Shown here: in pieces, positions 10,219 through 21,490 of the stretch
Layout of the letters: every line of letters starts with the position of its first letter
Numbering within the stretch: the stretch's first letter is position 1
Origin: Odontocerum albicorne
Taxonomy: Eukaryota; Arthropoda; Insecta; Trichoptera; Odontoceridae
Assembly (NCBI GenBank): GCA_949825065.1
Contig: OX463848.1
Span: 36,609,491 to 36,673,490 of the forward strand
Direction of reading: 5' to 3'
Length of the DNA stretch: 64,000 bases
Program-made: the position numbers and the translations under genes
Notes under the pieces: model-generated
What the model was told of the DNA's origin: nothing
The model's database searches: none
The model's input: the letters and a program-made list of their open reading frames with translations, nothing else

Positions 10219-10900
10219 TTGATAGTTTATTAAATCAGCGACTTATTAAGTAGATGTGATACACAGGTGAATAATCAAATATCAGAGAAAGTTGGAGAAT
10301 TCTACTTTTAAGGTAGTATTTTGATAGTTTATTAAATCAGCGACTTATTAAGTAGATGTGATACATAGGTGAATAATAAAATATCAGAAAAAGTTGGAGA
10401 ATTATACTTTTAAGGTAGTATTTTGATAGTTTATTAAATCAGCGACTTATTAAGTAGATGTGATACATAGGTGAATAATCAAATATCAGAGAAAGTTGGA
10501 GAATTCTACTTTATGGTAGTATTTTGATAGTTTATTAAATCAGCGACTTATTAAGTAGATGTGATACATAGGTGAATAATCAAATATCAGAGAAAGTTGG
10601 AGAATTCTACTTTATGGTAGTATTTTGATAGTTTATTAAATCAGCGACTTATTAAGTAGATGTGATACATAGGTGAATAATCAAATATCAGAGAAAGTTG
10701 GAGAATTCTACTTTATGGTAGTATTTTGATAGTTTATTAAATCAGCGACTTATTAAGTAGATGTGATACATAGGTGAATAATCAAATATCAGAGAAAGTT
10801 GGAGAATTCTACTTTATGGTAGTACTCGTATTTTGATAGATTATTAAATCAGCGACTTATTAAGTAGATGTGATACATAGGTGAATAATCAAATATCAGA
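10219..10900 (+). repeat. Tandem array, about 101-bp unit, seven copies
   Basis: Units begin TTGATAGTTTATTAAATCAG (with one substitution in the last), at about 10219, 10321, 10423, 10525, 10626, 10727 and 10836. The second half of each unit (ATATCAGAGAAAGTTGGAGA, then TTCTACTTT and GGTAGTATTTT) is LINE family 1 sequence. In the last unit it runs on into an uninterrupted LINE segment. Thus the array arose by tandem duplication across a LINE boundary. The penultimate unit carries an extra CTCGTA after GGTAGTA (10823-10830). Confidence 0.9.
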
Positions 10901-11345
10901 GAAAGTTGGAGAATTCTTCTTTTTAGGTAGTATTTTCTCAGATAGTGGAATAGTTACTAGGGACATTAAATGGCGTGTAGCGATAGGAAACAATGTCAAT
11001 GGGGCACTACAACATATATACTCAAGCCTGGCACTATCTAAGTGTCGGAGTGAATCTTGGACGTGGAAAAGATTAAAAAGAGCCGAGAAAACGCTCTAGA
11101 AATGTGTACCCTTAGAATATGGCATAAGGTGACAATGTATGACAGAATACGGAATGAAGTGATAAGGGATGAATGTGAACTGAAAGTTGATGTGTTGAGT
11201 GAGATGAAGAAGAGCATTCTGAAATGGTTTACGCACGTGTAACAAATGAATAAAGAAAGACTTATAAAACAAATACACAGTGCAATGGGGGTGAACAGCG
11301 TGGTAGAAGAACACCAATGAAAGGATGGCTGGACCAAGTGAAGGA
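10881..11345 (+). mobile_element. RTE-like LINE 3' end (family 1)
   Basis: The frame from 10881 reads EKVGEFFFLGSIFSDSG, which matches the 'YLGS' block after the LINE reverse transcriptase. It continues through DRIRNEVIRDECELKVDVLS and ends near a GWLDQVKDIL stretch. Stops and shifts break it. It continues directly from the tandem array. Confidence 0.7.
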
Positions 11346-11379
11346 TATTTTGTATGTATTATTTATTCATATTTTTATG

Positions 11380-11928
11380 TAGGGTCTTTTAAATTGAGCT
11401 TTTATTACATTTTTAAAATTCTTGAATAAAACACACAATTTGCTTTGATTTCAAAAAACTTTTTATTGGTCATTGAAGTACTCGTATAATGTATGCCATT
11501 TAAACACAATAAACAATATCCGCCAAATGTCCACCTCTTGCAGCTCCACAGATGTCCACTATTTTGTCAAAATTTTCGATGACATTTTGGCATAATTGCG
11601 GTTCTAACTCACCAATAACGCGAATATTTTCATCCTTCAGCTCAGGAATTGATTGGAGGTCATTCTTATAGACCTGGATTTTCACGTAAACCAAGAAAAA
11701 ATAGTCCAACGGTGTCAGATCACATGATCTTGGTGGCCAATTAACATCACCGTTTCCGGAGATCACAATAGATACAATAATTCTCAAATTGAACGCGTTG
11801 TTATATTGTATCTTTTTTATAAATGCCATACATTACACTTCTCAAATGTCATAAGACCCAGGCAAATTCGCGACGCCATCTGTGTTTTATCCAAAAATTA
11901 AAAAAACCGCTCAATTTGAAAGACCCTA
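11380..11928 (-). mobile_element. Tc1/mariner-superfamily element, 549-bp deletion derivative, copy 1
   Basis: Ends are inverted repeats (AGGGTCTTTTAAATTGAGC on the left, and the inverse complement of AGGGTCTTTCAAATTGAGCG on the right), next to TA. The minus strand encodes a short N-terminal piece and then the C-terminal third of a DDE transposase. A copy with the same structure and the same length lies at 33719-34267. A TACTCGTA footprint-like insertion interrupts this copy at 11479-11486 and is absent from the other copy. Confidence 0.85.
11505..11829 (-). pseudogene. Tc1-like DDE transposase remnant
   Basis: The frame begins at 11829, contains GNGDVNWPPRSCDLTPLDYF and continues through IPELKDENIRVIGELEPQLC to ARGGHLADIVYCV. 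In the family the conserved DLTPLD motif carries the third acidic catalytic residue, and the GGH-x-x-D-I tail is C-terminal. The central region with the first two catalytic residues is deleted, so the protein is inactive. Confidence 0.8.
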
Positions 11929-11929
11929 T

Positions 11930-12245
11930 ATAATGCTTTTCACTGTATGGCGAAGCCAACGTAGAAAAAGTCAAAATAATTGCAAGACTGTGTTGGCATG
12001 GCCACTTATACCACATGTACGACACACATTTTGCAAGAAAGGATTTTTTCACGATCCAATAGGGAATAGAAGTGTGAGGGTACTTAAGTTGAGATAGCTG
12101 GATTGTGTGACAGAAAACTTCTCCAAACTGCTGGGTATGACCAATTTGAGAAGGGATGCTGTTGAGAGACATGTGTGGCAGAGAATCCTGCAGACAGCCA
12201 AGACATATTCTTGGTTTGTAGGGTTAATGATGATGGCGGTTTTCA
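11930..12245 (+). pseudogene. Non-LTR retrotransposon 3' tail (family 2)
   Basis: Reading frames give WLDCVTENFSKL-like and GMTNLRRDAVERHVWQRILQ stretches and a final KTYSWF before repeated ATGATG codons. The pattern W-R-x-x-A-x-x-R-x-x-W-x-x-I-L-x-x-A-K-T is the usual C-terminus of RTE/craniofacial-protein-like LINE ORFs. Stops interrupt it. Confidence 0.6.
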
Positions 12246-12754
12246 CTGATATTTATTTTAGGTGTATCAGTGATAAATGCATTTGTTACCTTTAACTTCT
12301 GAACGGAAAAAAAGCGTTTCACGCTAAGTCATAGAAGCATTTGATGCTATATGTAAAAATAATGCTAAAGTTGATAATATTGGACTGTAAAAACTGATTA
12401 CTCATAATCACTAGCGATACGACCCAGGATGGGTCTTGACTGTCTTCAAGATCTGTTACTACTTCTGTCTGTTTGTGGTAATTCTTCTCCATGAAGTTAA
12501 CACCAAGATACGAAAGTCGATAAAAGATACAGTTAATTAAAAAATTAAAGAAAAGGAAAGACAGAGGTTGCTCTTCATATGAATAATTTAATTGTTTAGC
12601 GAGTCCAAAAATACGATTGTGGGATGCTAGTTGAATAATTAATGAGACCAGTTGAGATATGAGGCATGAGTTGCTTCTCAAAATGAAGGATCTCGTCTGA
12701 AACAAGGATAAATTTGCGTTATTACATATCTTCCGTACTTCTCTATGGTATTGA
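12246..12754. other. No feature recognised
   Basis: AT-rich sequence. A 146-codon minus-strand frame (12319-12759) has no recognisable domains and probably arises by chance. Confidence 0.4.
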
Positions 12755-12975
12755 AGCATGGCGTTTATTTAGGCGGTCACAAAGTAACTAAGGGTTTTTG
12801 AAATGTGGTGCTATGGAAGAATGATCTTATGGTTTGACAATGTCCGTAATGATGACATCTGGAAACGGATGTATAAAGATAGATAAGTATTATCTACTAT
12901 CAAATGGAAAAAGTAACAGTATGTCGTACATATAATGCGAAGAGAAAAGAACTAGATTTTTCAACTATTATTGCA
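12755..12975 (+). pseudogene. LINE reverse-transcriptase-proximal remnant
   Basis: Frames give YGIEAWRLF followed by EMW-like NVVLWKN, then WKRMYKD and a STIKWKK-like stretch. This is the 'YG-EAW-L ... MWCYRR' segment common after LINE reverse transcriptases. The minus-strand fragment at 14160-14480 is related. Confidence 0.5.
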
Positions 12976-14159
12976 GAGGAAAATTCAGGGTAAAAGAAGC
13001 CACATCTCCTAGTTGAAGAACTTACGTGAGTGATTTCACTGTGGTACCATATTGAGTGAGTGAGTGGTTCGGAGCTGCTGCCTTAAAGAGCAAGATAGCC
13101 ATGATGATTGCCCATCTCTGAAGAGGAGAGAACTTTAAAAATATTTAGTCACTAACAAAAGTACGTTTTAATATGGTGTGACTTATCTTGCAATATATCA
13201 ATTCAGTTGTAAAAAATATAAGCTTTAGATCAATTGCAAAACGCCTCAACGCCTAATAGCTGATTATTTATTCGATAAACCTTTCCAAGTCTCCTTAAGC
13301 GGCCTCCCCGCCCACTGTGAACCATCTTCTGCCTTTTCTCTTCCCAGCACGACCTCAGTATCTGATCGCTTTTGGTCCAATGCGTCCCATTGTTCTTTGC
13401 TATTTGGGCATGAATGCGTGTTTGTAGATCCACGTTTCTTAAGTTATTTTTGTTTTGTAAAAGTTTTCATTATTTACTTATAATTTGTCGCTGTTTTTAT
13501 TCAGCATTAAAGTTCTCCTCCTATTTTGAGGTTGGCGATCTTCGTGGCTATCTTGACCTTTGACGCAACTGTTTTAAACAAATATATGGTTCTTTATTCA
13601 GAGGGTGTGACTTCTTCCGCAATTCTTTTTTGCCCTGCAATATCCGTTGAATGGTTTAAAAATTTGTCCTTGCATCTTGCATAATAAAAACGCACAGATT
13701 GGGCAATCAATATGCGTATTGTTTGGATTGTTACATGATTTTGACTACTTATAAGAGTAAAGTGGAGATAGAAAATATTTTTGTAAATTTATTTTACTGA
13801 CGGTTTCCAAGACTTCTGTTCTCCTCGACAAGTGAAGATGAACTTAATTATAATTAAAATATGTTTTTTTCTAATTGTAATAGGTACAGAAGAGGGAGTA
13901 GTGGCTAATAAGGGCAGGGGAGAAGGTAGACGTTAAAAGGGTGGCTTTTTAATTGAAAACATATTTAGCAGAGGGCTATTATTGAAATTAGCTTTGTTGT
14001 TTCTAATGTGGAGACTTAATTTAATGTTGCTCTTGTAGGGATGAATTGATTGAATTATATAGGTTTGCTTTGTAATTGTAATGGGTTCGTCTTGTACTAG
14101 TTATTATTTCATTGTTTAACACTGCTTACATGCAACGTATAATTTTATTTGTTGCTGTT
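12976..14159. other. No gene recognised
   Basis: AT-rich sequence. A minus-strand frame at 13230-13433 (IHAQIAKNNGTHWTK and WEEKRQKMVHSGRGGRLRRL) hints at an eroded LINE segment but is too short to assign. Confidence 0.35.
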
Positions 14160-14480
14160 TTTATATATTTTGTATCAAAAAGATTGAAATAAAATCAAAT
14201 ATACGAGTATATCTAAAATATTGTAATCTTTTCTTTTTGACAGTGGATAATACCTCTGTATCTTTAATCATCTGTTTTAAGGTGTCATCAATACGAATTT
14301 GGTCAATCCATGAAACTTTAGCCTTCTTCCATAGCACAACATTTAAATATCTCCAAGTTTTTTTGTGGTGGTCTGAGTAAGTTTCCATGCTTCAACACCA
14401 TAATGAAGAATGGAGAATATGTAGCAACAGAAAACTTGCATATGTAAGTCAGGATTGAAATTCTTGTTGCAGAGGGCATC
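14160..14480 (-). pseudogene. LINE reverse-transcriptase-proximal remnant
   Basis: On the minus strand the order is FSILHYGVEAWKLTQ, MLCYGRR-like, KVSWIDQIRIDDTLKQMIKD and a KKKRLQYF stretch. This matches the post-reverse-transcriptase part of RTE-type LINEs (YGVEAW, then S-W-x-D-x-I/V). Frameshifts break it. Confidence 0.6.
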
Positions 14481-14502
14481 CTGAATTTAAAAGATGTGCT
14501 TG

Positions 14503-14977
14503 TTTTACTTTTACTTTGATATCTTGAGAATGATCCTATTGATCATTCAGACAGTATCACAGATATCTTGAGAATGATCCTATTCAGACAATATCACAGA
14601 TATTTTATACTACCTTTTTGTGTACATATTACTCTTTTTTAAAGAAACTTACATTTCCATTTGGTTTTAGCACCCTTTTACTTTTACTTTGATATCTTGA
14701 GAATGATCCTATTGATCATTCAGACAGTATCACAGATATCTTGAGTATGATCCTATTCAGACAGTATCACAGATATTTTATACTACCTTTTTGTGTACAT
14801 ATTACTCTTTTTTAAAGAAACTTACATTTCCATTTGGTTTTAGCACCCTTTTACTTTTACTTTGATATCTTGAGAATGATCCTATTCAGACAGTATCACA
14901 GATATTTTATACTACTTTTTTGTGTACATATTACTTTTTTTAAAGAAACTTACATTTCCATTTGGTTTTACCACCCA
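14503..14977. repeat. Tandem repeat, 173-bp unit, about 2.7 copies
   Basis: Units begin TTTTACTTTTACTTTGATAT at 14503, 14676 and 14849. Each of the first two holds an internal duplication (ATCTTGAGAATGATCCTATT and its near copy). The third lacks one of the internal copies. Confidence 0.9.
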
Positions 14978-15124
14978 TCTCCATGTCGAATTTAATTTCT
15001 ACCGGTAGTTTATTTTTGCGTTGGAATTTATCGTTTTTCAGTATACATACTAAACGATGTCTCTAAAATACTTACCTTTGTGCCTTTTGATTTTTATTTG
15101 TTCACTCTATTCTATATCACATTT

Positions 15125-15330
15125 TCGTTGTATACACTAAAACCTGGCGGATTTCTTACCATATTGCAGCGTCTTCCTACTTATCAGAAAAATGTAATAC
15201 ATGATTTGAGTAAAAACCAGTCTGTAATCATTTAAAAAAAATTGGTATCAACGAGAATTGAACGCATATAACCCCCCGGGCTGGAAGGCAGGACACGCAG
15301 ATCGCATTGTCACTATCATCGTCCACCTCA
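15125..15330 (-). mobile_element. SINE family A, degraded
   Basis: On the minus strand a head contains GTTCAATTCTCGTTG (box B-like), followed by AGACTGGTTTTTACTC and a distant CCGCCAGGTTTTAG tail block. Overall order is as in the other family A copies. Confidence 0.6.
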
Positions 15331-15383
15331 TGATACATATTGGATCTTAAACTTTTCGAAGCTTTTCCATTGTCTATTTTAGT

Positions 15384-15757
15384 CCCGAATTCATAGTCAG
15401 GCCTAAATACTAATTTCTAACCATAAAATTTCGTGATATGTGTTCAAAGTTTGATCTCATACGCTCTATACTCCAAATGATGTAATTAAACCACTCTTAT
15501 TTAAGAAGCTATGAATTTTTTTTAAAAGCCAGAGTAATCGTATGAGTTGTATGAGAAGGCGTATGGAAGTAGATGAAGAATTGAGTTAAGAAAGTCTGGA
15601 GCTCTGTCTTCGGTGCCTACCCCTACAGGGAAATGGCGTGATTGTATGTTAGTATGTACGACAAATTTGTACGAAATTTATCTATCAATACTAATTTCGT
15701 CAGTAAAAAATATTTAAGATATAGTATTTAGCGTTAAGTTAGGACTATGAATTCGGG
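15384..15757. mobile_element. TIR element (MITE) with CCCGAATTCATAGT ends
   Basis: The left end is CCCGAATTCATAGTCAGGC and the right end is the inverse complement (GACTATGAATTCGGG-like). Related CCGGACTGAATTCATAG sequence occurs near 50955. A LINE family 1 fragment sits inside at 15535-15660. Confidence 0.55.
15535..15660 (+). mobile_element. LINE family 1 extreme 3' end
   Basis: GTATGAGAAGGCGTATGGA, a GGAGCTCTGTCTTCGG block, TACCCCTACAGGGAAATGGC and GTGATTG correspond to the terminal part of family 1. Confidence 0.6.
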
Positions 15758-16524
15758 CGTGTTTATTTATCAATATTATTTTTGTCTTTGTATGTTTGAG
15801 CAAAACGTTTCCATATTTGATCGCTAATGGCTCAACGCCTTTCATTGTTTTCATAGTTATTTGAACTTGAAAATTTCTCCGTTTCAAGATATGTTTTTAG
15901 ATTTTCTCCTAAATGCTTGTGTTCGATTTTAGTGTTTACCATTCAATTAGAAAACATTTATACCGATTGTTTGAGGTCACGTTTATGAGGAAACTAGAAA
16001 ATATATTTCACGTAACAATACATATATTTACTGAATACACTTTGGTAAACTTGAATTATTTACTGGTTGTCAACTTAAGGTTAATTTATAATTTCTCTAT
16101 TTTTTCAGTTGCATTTCATTCGTATGATACCCCTTAACATATTTTAACTTATGTATTGTTATCGTCCCCAGTAATCGAGCATCCTGATTAAGAAACACTG
16201 GAATAAGCAAGGAACATCTTGGTAATACTACCCTAGTGAAGAGGAAACAGCACGCACTCACGATTAGCACACGCGAGTATTGTTACCAAATAAACTTTTT
16301 AATTACACTGGACCCCCTTTTTTAGTCACTTCGGAAATCGTACCCGAAACCTCTGAGAGGATAAATATACGTCTTATTTACAATACCACGAAGGTGGTCA
16401 ATTTTTCATTTGTAATAAATTAGTATTTTTTTAAGAAATTTTGTAATAAAATATAAGTGTATAAATATATTTTTGTAACGAAAGTACGGTACAGTATACC
16501 GACACATTTGTTGTATTTATTAAA
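15758..16524. other. No feature recognised
   Basis: AT-rich sequence. GAGTATTGTTACCAAA at about 16275 recurs near 20606, indicating a small dispersed repeat. Confidence 0.4.
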
Positions 16525-16700
16525 CTTCCGTTGTATATAGTGTAACCTGGCAAATTGATTGCTATAAGGCAATAAGTTCGTCAGTTAGCATTAATCCCAG
16601 CCAGGAATAAATCAAAGGCCTTATGTGAAAAACATACTGCGATCATTTTTAATTCCACTGGGATTGATTCCTAAACCACCTTGTAAGAAGTCAACTGCCT
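16525..16700 (-). repeat. SINE family A remnant
   Basis: TAACCTGGCAAATTGATTGC and TATAAGGCAAT correspond to the inverse complement of the SINE body and tail. A CAAAGGCCTT block and a head-like block with GGGATTGATTCC follow. It is strongly decayed. Confidence 0.45.
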
Positions 16701-17334
16701 ACGGAATGCCTACTTAGCCATGCATATATTCTGCTCCGTTGTACTGAAGTATAATAGTTAAATTATCCATCACTTGAAAAGTTAAATTATTTAACACCCG
16801 CTTGAAGGAGTTGAAATTCTTAGTACAACCCTCCTTAAACTTAATTAAAAGAGTAAGGGAAAGAGAGCATTAGGTAGATTTAAACCTGTTATCATTTCGG
16901 TAGTTATTTGCAGCATCAGAGTTCTTACATAAATCTTTGATAAATGTTCCACTTGTATTTTTAAAGCTTTTCTCATTTATTCACAGGACTGTTTTATTAA
17001 GAAGATTTTTCGCAACTCCTTTGGAATTCAACTCAATTACTTCATATAACTTGATTGAGTTTTTCCTTTCTACTCTGTCTGAGTGGGATATTTTTTTTAT
17101 CAAATCATATTTTCCTTCAGTAACGACGTATTTTCTAGTTCTATTATCATTTATCTCAATATCCTATCTCCTAGCTGCAGATTATGCTTAAATCGTTCAA
17201 TATTTCGACTTATTTTTATCTTATAACACTCTCTTTTTATTGTAAGATACAAAAGTTAGGTTTTATTTTAGTTTTCATTGTTTGCGAAAGGTTTGTGCTA
17301 GAACTTTAGCTTAAGAAATAAAAAAATGTATCAT
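16701..17334. other. No feature recognised
   Basis: AT-rich sequence with no supported coding region. Confidence 0.4.
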
Positions 17335-17600
17335 TTTGAGTTGATTAAGACGAAAAAGAACACTTTGAGATGGAACAAAACAAATATATATTGCAAATGC
17401 TAGTGCAAGGTTTGTGAGAGGAAGAACAAGGAAGTGCGGTTGGATCAAGTGAATAATAATAATTTTGAAAGAAGGAAACATTAAAAGTTCGAGAAATCGT
17501 TGAAGTTGTATGAAAATATGTATGAATGTCCTGCTCTTCCTCTCTGTCTACCCCTTCAGTGAAATTACGTGATGGTTTGTATGTGTATGTAGATCTTTCA
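17335..17600 (+). mobile_element. LINE family 1 3' end
   Basis: Blocks AAGAACACTTTGAGATGG, GTGAGAGGAAGAACAAGGAA, TTGGATCAAGTGAATAA and CTACCCCTTCAGTGAAAT follow the family order. The part encoding the CELKADV-like region is missing. Confidence 0.6.
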
Positions 17601-19510
17601 CACAACACTGGCAACTACATTGTTAAACAATTATCTGGTTAGATAGTCAATGTTCAAATAAATATTTTATCCTGATTTTGAAACATACCTACCTGCAAAA
17701 TGCGTGCTGACATCGTCTTCGACCTTCTTAATTCCTGTGTTGACCTCTCTTTTATGTCTTAACTAAATCCTATCCTGTGTCAGATATGTTTAATGAGGTC
17801 TGAAATACCGTTACAAATTGTGAATTCATACGCAATTCAGTATTAAAGAAATAGTAAGCCAAGATCTGATCCAGAGATGCCAAAATTTAAAGCATTCATG
17901 CTCAGCATAACATAAATCCTTAGGGTGTTTTCTTCAGACTGGTTATAGAACCTCAACAGACTGGAAGGCACCAGGCCACCCAAGTATCGGCACACGAAGC
18001 CATGAACCATCAATCTCCATTACTCTGCAGACTTCAGACGGGCCGTTCTGTGCTTTCTTTTCCCACAGACCAAGTTCAAGCCGCGTTGTCACTTGTAGAC
18101 AGAGGCCGCACAGGGTGCTAGATGAAGATATGTTCGTAATCTGGGCGCGTCATTTCGAAGCGTTCACTTTCATGTATATTATTAAAAAGTTTTAGTTTAT
18201 ATTGACAATAAATTTAATGTAAAGGATCAAACGTTAGAGTTATATATGTTATACGAGACTTGTATTTATTTAAAATAAACGTACGAATATTTCATAATCT
18301 ATATAATACAAAGCTACAATCTATTTGATCTAACAATGCAATTATTTTACAATGTTTTGTGTAGAATAAACGTTTTTGATGAAGAGAAAAAAATACACCA
18401 TAATAATAATAAAAAAAAAACAACAAATACATCATTAACAAGGTCATCGATAGCCTGAAGAAGGAAATGAAGATTGAAAAGAAGGATGGTGGAAAACAAG
18501 AAAAAGCAGACTGTGTCACTGAAGGGAGATGAATTGCTTTAGTTATTCGCTTTTTGATATATGTTAACGATGGTTTGTTCAAGCGAATATTTATATACTC
18601 GTATCTGAAAACTAAGCAAAAAATTTGCATGCTATTTAAAGAGAGTAGAAGCAAGCGACCTTCTCTATAGAGTACAGTTCATTCAGGGGGTTTGTTTTGG
18701 ATTCCTGATGTGACTGAAAAAGGTTGCAGTCCGTTTTTTAAAGAAGGCTTTTAATACGAATTTTCTGGTTATTTGGAAAAAAATGTCAGCTGAAAAAAAA
18801 ACATCTGTGGTGCTCGAAATCGAGTTACTTCTCTTTACATAGTTGTGATGCTTGATAGCACAAGTCTTGAAAGATTTTTATGGCATCACTTTACCTTCTT
18901 ATATGAATAGTTAAACGTTAACATTTACTTACGTTAAACGTTAATATTAAATAGATAATTTATTAATATCCCCAAAAATCTTATTATTTGTGATACATAT
19001 CTTTCAAATTATGATAAGTAACTTAAAAGATACCAATGTTCAAAAAAGAAATCGAAAATTCAAGACTATAAAATCAACTTAAAAATAAAAATTGAATCTA
19101 TCTCAAGGAGATATTGTAGAACAAATAACAATTAATAAAATAGATTAATAAACAACCCCCAATCAAGATAATAGTCAAATGCTCTTTATTATGGCTTGAA
19201 TTGATTTTAAAACTGACTTATGTTTTCTTTCTGTGTCGTCGATTGTATATGTTTGTAATAATTTAGTTGAAGTTTATTATTTATTTACTGTTAAATATTT
19301 TACTTTACGAATTGTATTGTAATGTTAATTACTTAATAAAAATAAAATGAAAATAATAGTAGTATTATTTTGCTATTAAAGAGATTATTATTTTTATCAT
19401 AAATGGCAATAAACGTGCCAAGTTGTACTGTGCGAAGTGAAAGTTAACACAATACAATAACCCCCCTTTTTAGACATAAGCCTCAAAGGTTAGTTTTTTA
19501 AAATAAGCAT
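17601..19510. other. No gene recognised; GC-richer patch at 17940-18170
   Basis: The patch has broken minus-strand frames, for example ERPVSLQ-like and VPILGWPGAF stretches, with no family recognised. The remainder is AT-rich. TACTCGTA occurs at 18596-18603. Confidence 0.35.
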
Positions 19511-19514
19511 GTTT

Positions 19515-19752
19515 TGTTCAATGGCGGCGCAGTATTGGGAACGCTTCTGATCGCATCCATACGGACGGCACACCAAGTCGGTTGGCACACTTTACCATCT
19601 CATCCGTCCATGGGCATCGGCTCGCCCAACCATTTACCGCCCAAACATGTATATTTTAGAGTGTGGCACACTTGTTTCGAAGGCTTTTGCAACAGTGACA
19701 GCATCTCTTATTGGCTGGGTAACTGGAAATGCTTCATCAATTTGTTTATTCT
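19515..19752 (-). pseudogene. Unidentified coding-like remnant
   Basis: The minus strand from about 19752 reads IDEAFPVTQPIRDAVTVAKA, then FETSVPHSKIYMFGR and a stop. A shift of frame gives GGKWLGEPMPMDG, a stop, and VCQPTWCAVRMDAIRSVPNT. Base composition is higher in G+C than the surroundings. The peptides look like decayed protein sequence, but I cannot name the family. It could be an old transposase or processed pseudogene. Confidence 0.3.
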
Positions 19753-19759
19753 TTAAATT

Positions 19760-20430
19760 AAAAAATTAATTATAAAGTAATTTTAACCTAATAAACTTGC
19801 ATCTGGCATTTACATTTGATTTAAAATGAACTTGCATTTAAATTATTTTTTAATCTCTCTTCAGGCAAAAATAGGATACAGAAATAGGTCGCAGTGGTCA
19901 ATGTAGTTGTGGAATTATCATTTAATTACCCAGATCTATCAACACTCTTTCAATTTATCTATAATCAGATGTCACCCAAATAACACACTACTGTCGATAA
20001 GTATTGTGATTTGTAATAACAGATGTCGCATTTTTTTTCACTTTTGTAAATTAAATGAATCTAATAATTAAATCTACAATAATAATTCAATTATAAAAAT
20101 GAAATAATATATTTTTATTCATGTCTTTGATGTAGTGTTGAATAAATAATTGTTACAAGTGAAAATTTTATAGTTTTGACATTTAGCTGTCAGTTGATGT
20201 ATCTGAGTGATATTGTTGTGTTTAATGCGGTCTTGACATGAAAAACAACTTTTAAACCGTGCAGGGCACGTATGTAGTAATATTTATTTAAGTGTCTCTT
20301 GAACACTATTAAGGATGGTGCAGATCTAATAATTCTTCTACTCGTATGTTGGATTCACAGTTAAATCATTTTTGAACCGCCTTTGTTCTGAATTTAAGAA
20401 CCGTCAACAAAAAGTCATATTCATTCATTA
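19760..20430. other. No feature recognised
   Basis: AT-rich sequence with one TACTCGTA at 20339-20346. Confidence 0.4.
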
Positions 20431-20640
20431 TATTGACATATTGAAGAGCGTAGTTAGGATACGACACTATTTCCAGCTTCATTAACTGAGCCTTCGGGTT
20501 TAGAATCACTGGAGAAGGCTCGGAACTCGCGATTCACATGTGTTGGAATATTATCCCCCACGTGATGATACTCGTAGTAATAACACTCGCACACGTCTCA
20601 CTCGTGTGAGTATTGTTACCAAACGGACACTTATCAGACT
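20431..20640. repeat. Dispersed repeat sharing GAGCCTTCGGGTTTA
   Basis: The CATATTGAAGAGCG and GAGCCTTCGGGTTTAGAAT blocks match 5150-5240. The right end (GAGTATTGTTACCAAA) matches 16275. Confidence 0.4.
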
Positions 20641-21070
20641 AGTTACTAGTATCTCCTTACATCCCACGCTACGTCACTGTCTCACACTAAACGACGTTTT
20701 GTTACCTCAAATATCTTAAATTAAGTTAAATGGCTTGTATACATTTTTGTGTATACGCATCCATCCAATTTATATTCAAACAATGCGTGACTGGGTCAAT
20801 GAATATTTATGTTTTTGTCATCTCTTTCTGTCTTCATTTGCATATTTTCTTAAGATTTTTTGGTGAGCTTTAAATCAGCATGGAATATAAACTGGTTTTA
20901 ACCTTTTGGGACAAGATTAATTATAAATAGTATTATTTCTATTGTTAAGAATAATCGATTTGTTTATCCCTCTAACAACAGATCCAGTGGTAATCTTGTT
21001 TTTTTAGCTAAAATCTTGTCATTATTGGGAATTATATTTTTTTGGAACCGTTCACTTACTGTGTGTAACT
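20641..21070. other. No feature recognised
   Basis: AT-rich spacer. Confidence 0.4.
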
Positions 21071-21074
21071 GATT

Positions 21075-21490
21075 TGTCTGATATCAACATATCGTCTCGC
21101 CGTGTCCCTTTCGGGGTTTCAGAGAGAACGATCTCCAAACTTTTCTATCCAAGCACACAAATTTCGCCTCCTCAACATTCACTAATGTCGTCATGCACAA
21201 TCTTCTATTATTCATACTTCTCACTCTACCTTCTTTCAAAATCTGACCCATTTGGTCTAGCCACGTTTTCTTCGGTTTATCTTTTTCACGCACAATTTTG
21301 CATTTTTTGGCTAATACTAGCTTAGTTATTATTTCATCATTCATTCTCACCACATGTCCAAACCATCTTAAAGCTTCTTTTCCTCTTGTTTTCCTCTTGT
21401 TCGTCGTCCTTCTACGCTTCCAGTAACCACGAGCCTCTCTAAACAGTCTTATTGCCACAAGCGATGTGTCCGAAGAATCGGAGGACACGT
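21075..21490 (-). pseudogene. LINE C-terminal ORF fragment (family 1 relative)
   Basis: An open minus-strand frame of 134 codons contains GKEALRWFGHVVRMNDEIIT, KPKKTWLDQMGQILKEG, MTTLVNVEEAKFVCLDRKVW and a GHGETI end. This is the conserved 'RWFGHV-RM ... WLDQ' tail of RTE-type LINEs. It is the longest uninterrupted version of that tail here and looks like a subfamily distinct from the frequent family 1 copies. Confidence 0.7.

Noticed and set aside
12319..12759. 146-codon minus-strand gene
   Set aside because: No recognisable domain, high A+T codon use, and no neighbouring exon signals. Chance frame in AT-rich DNA.
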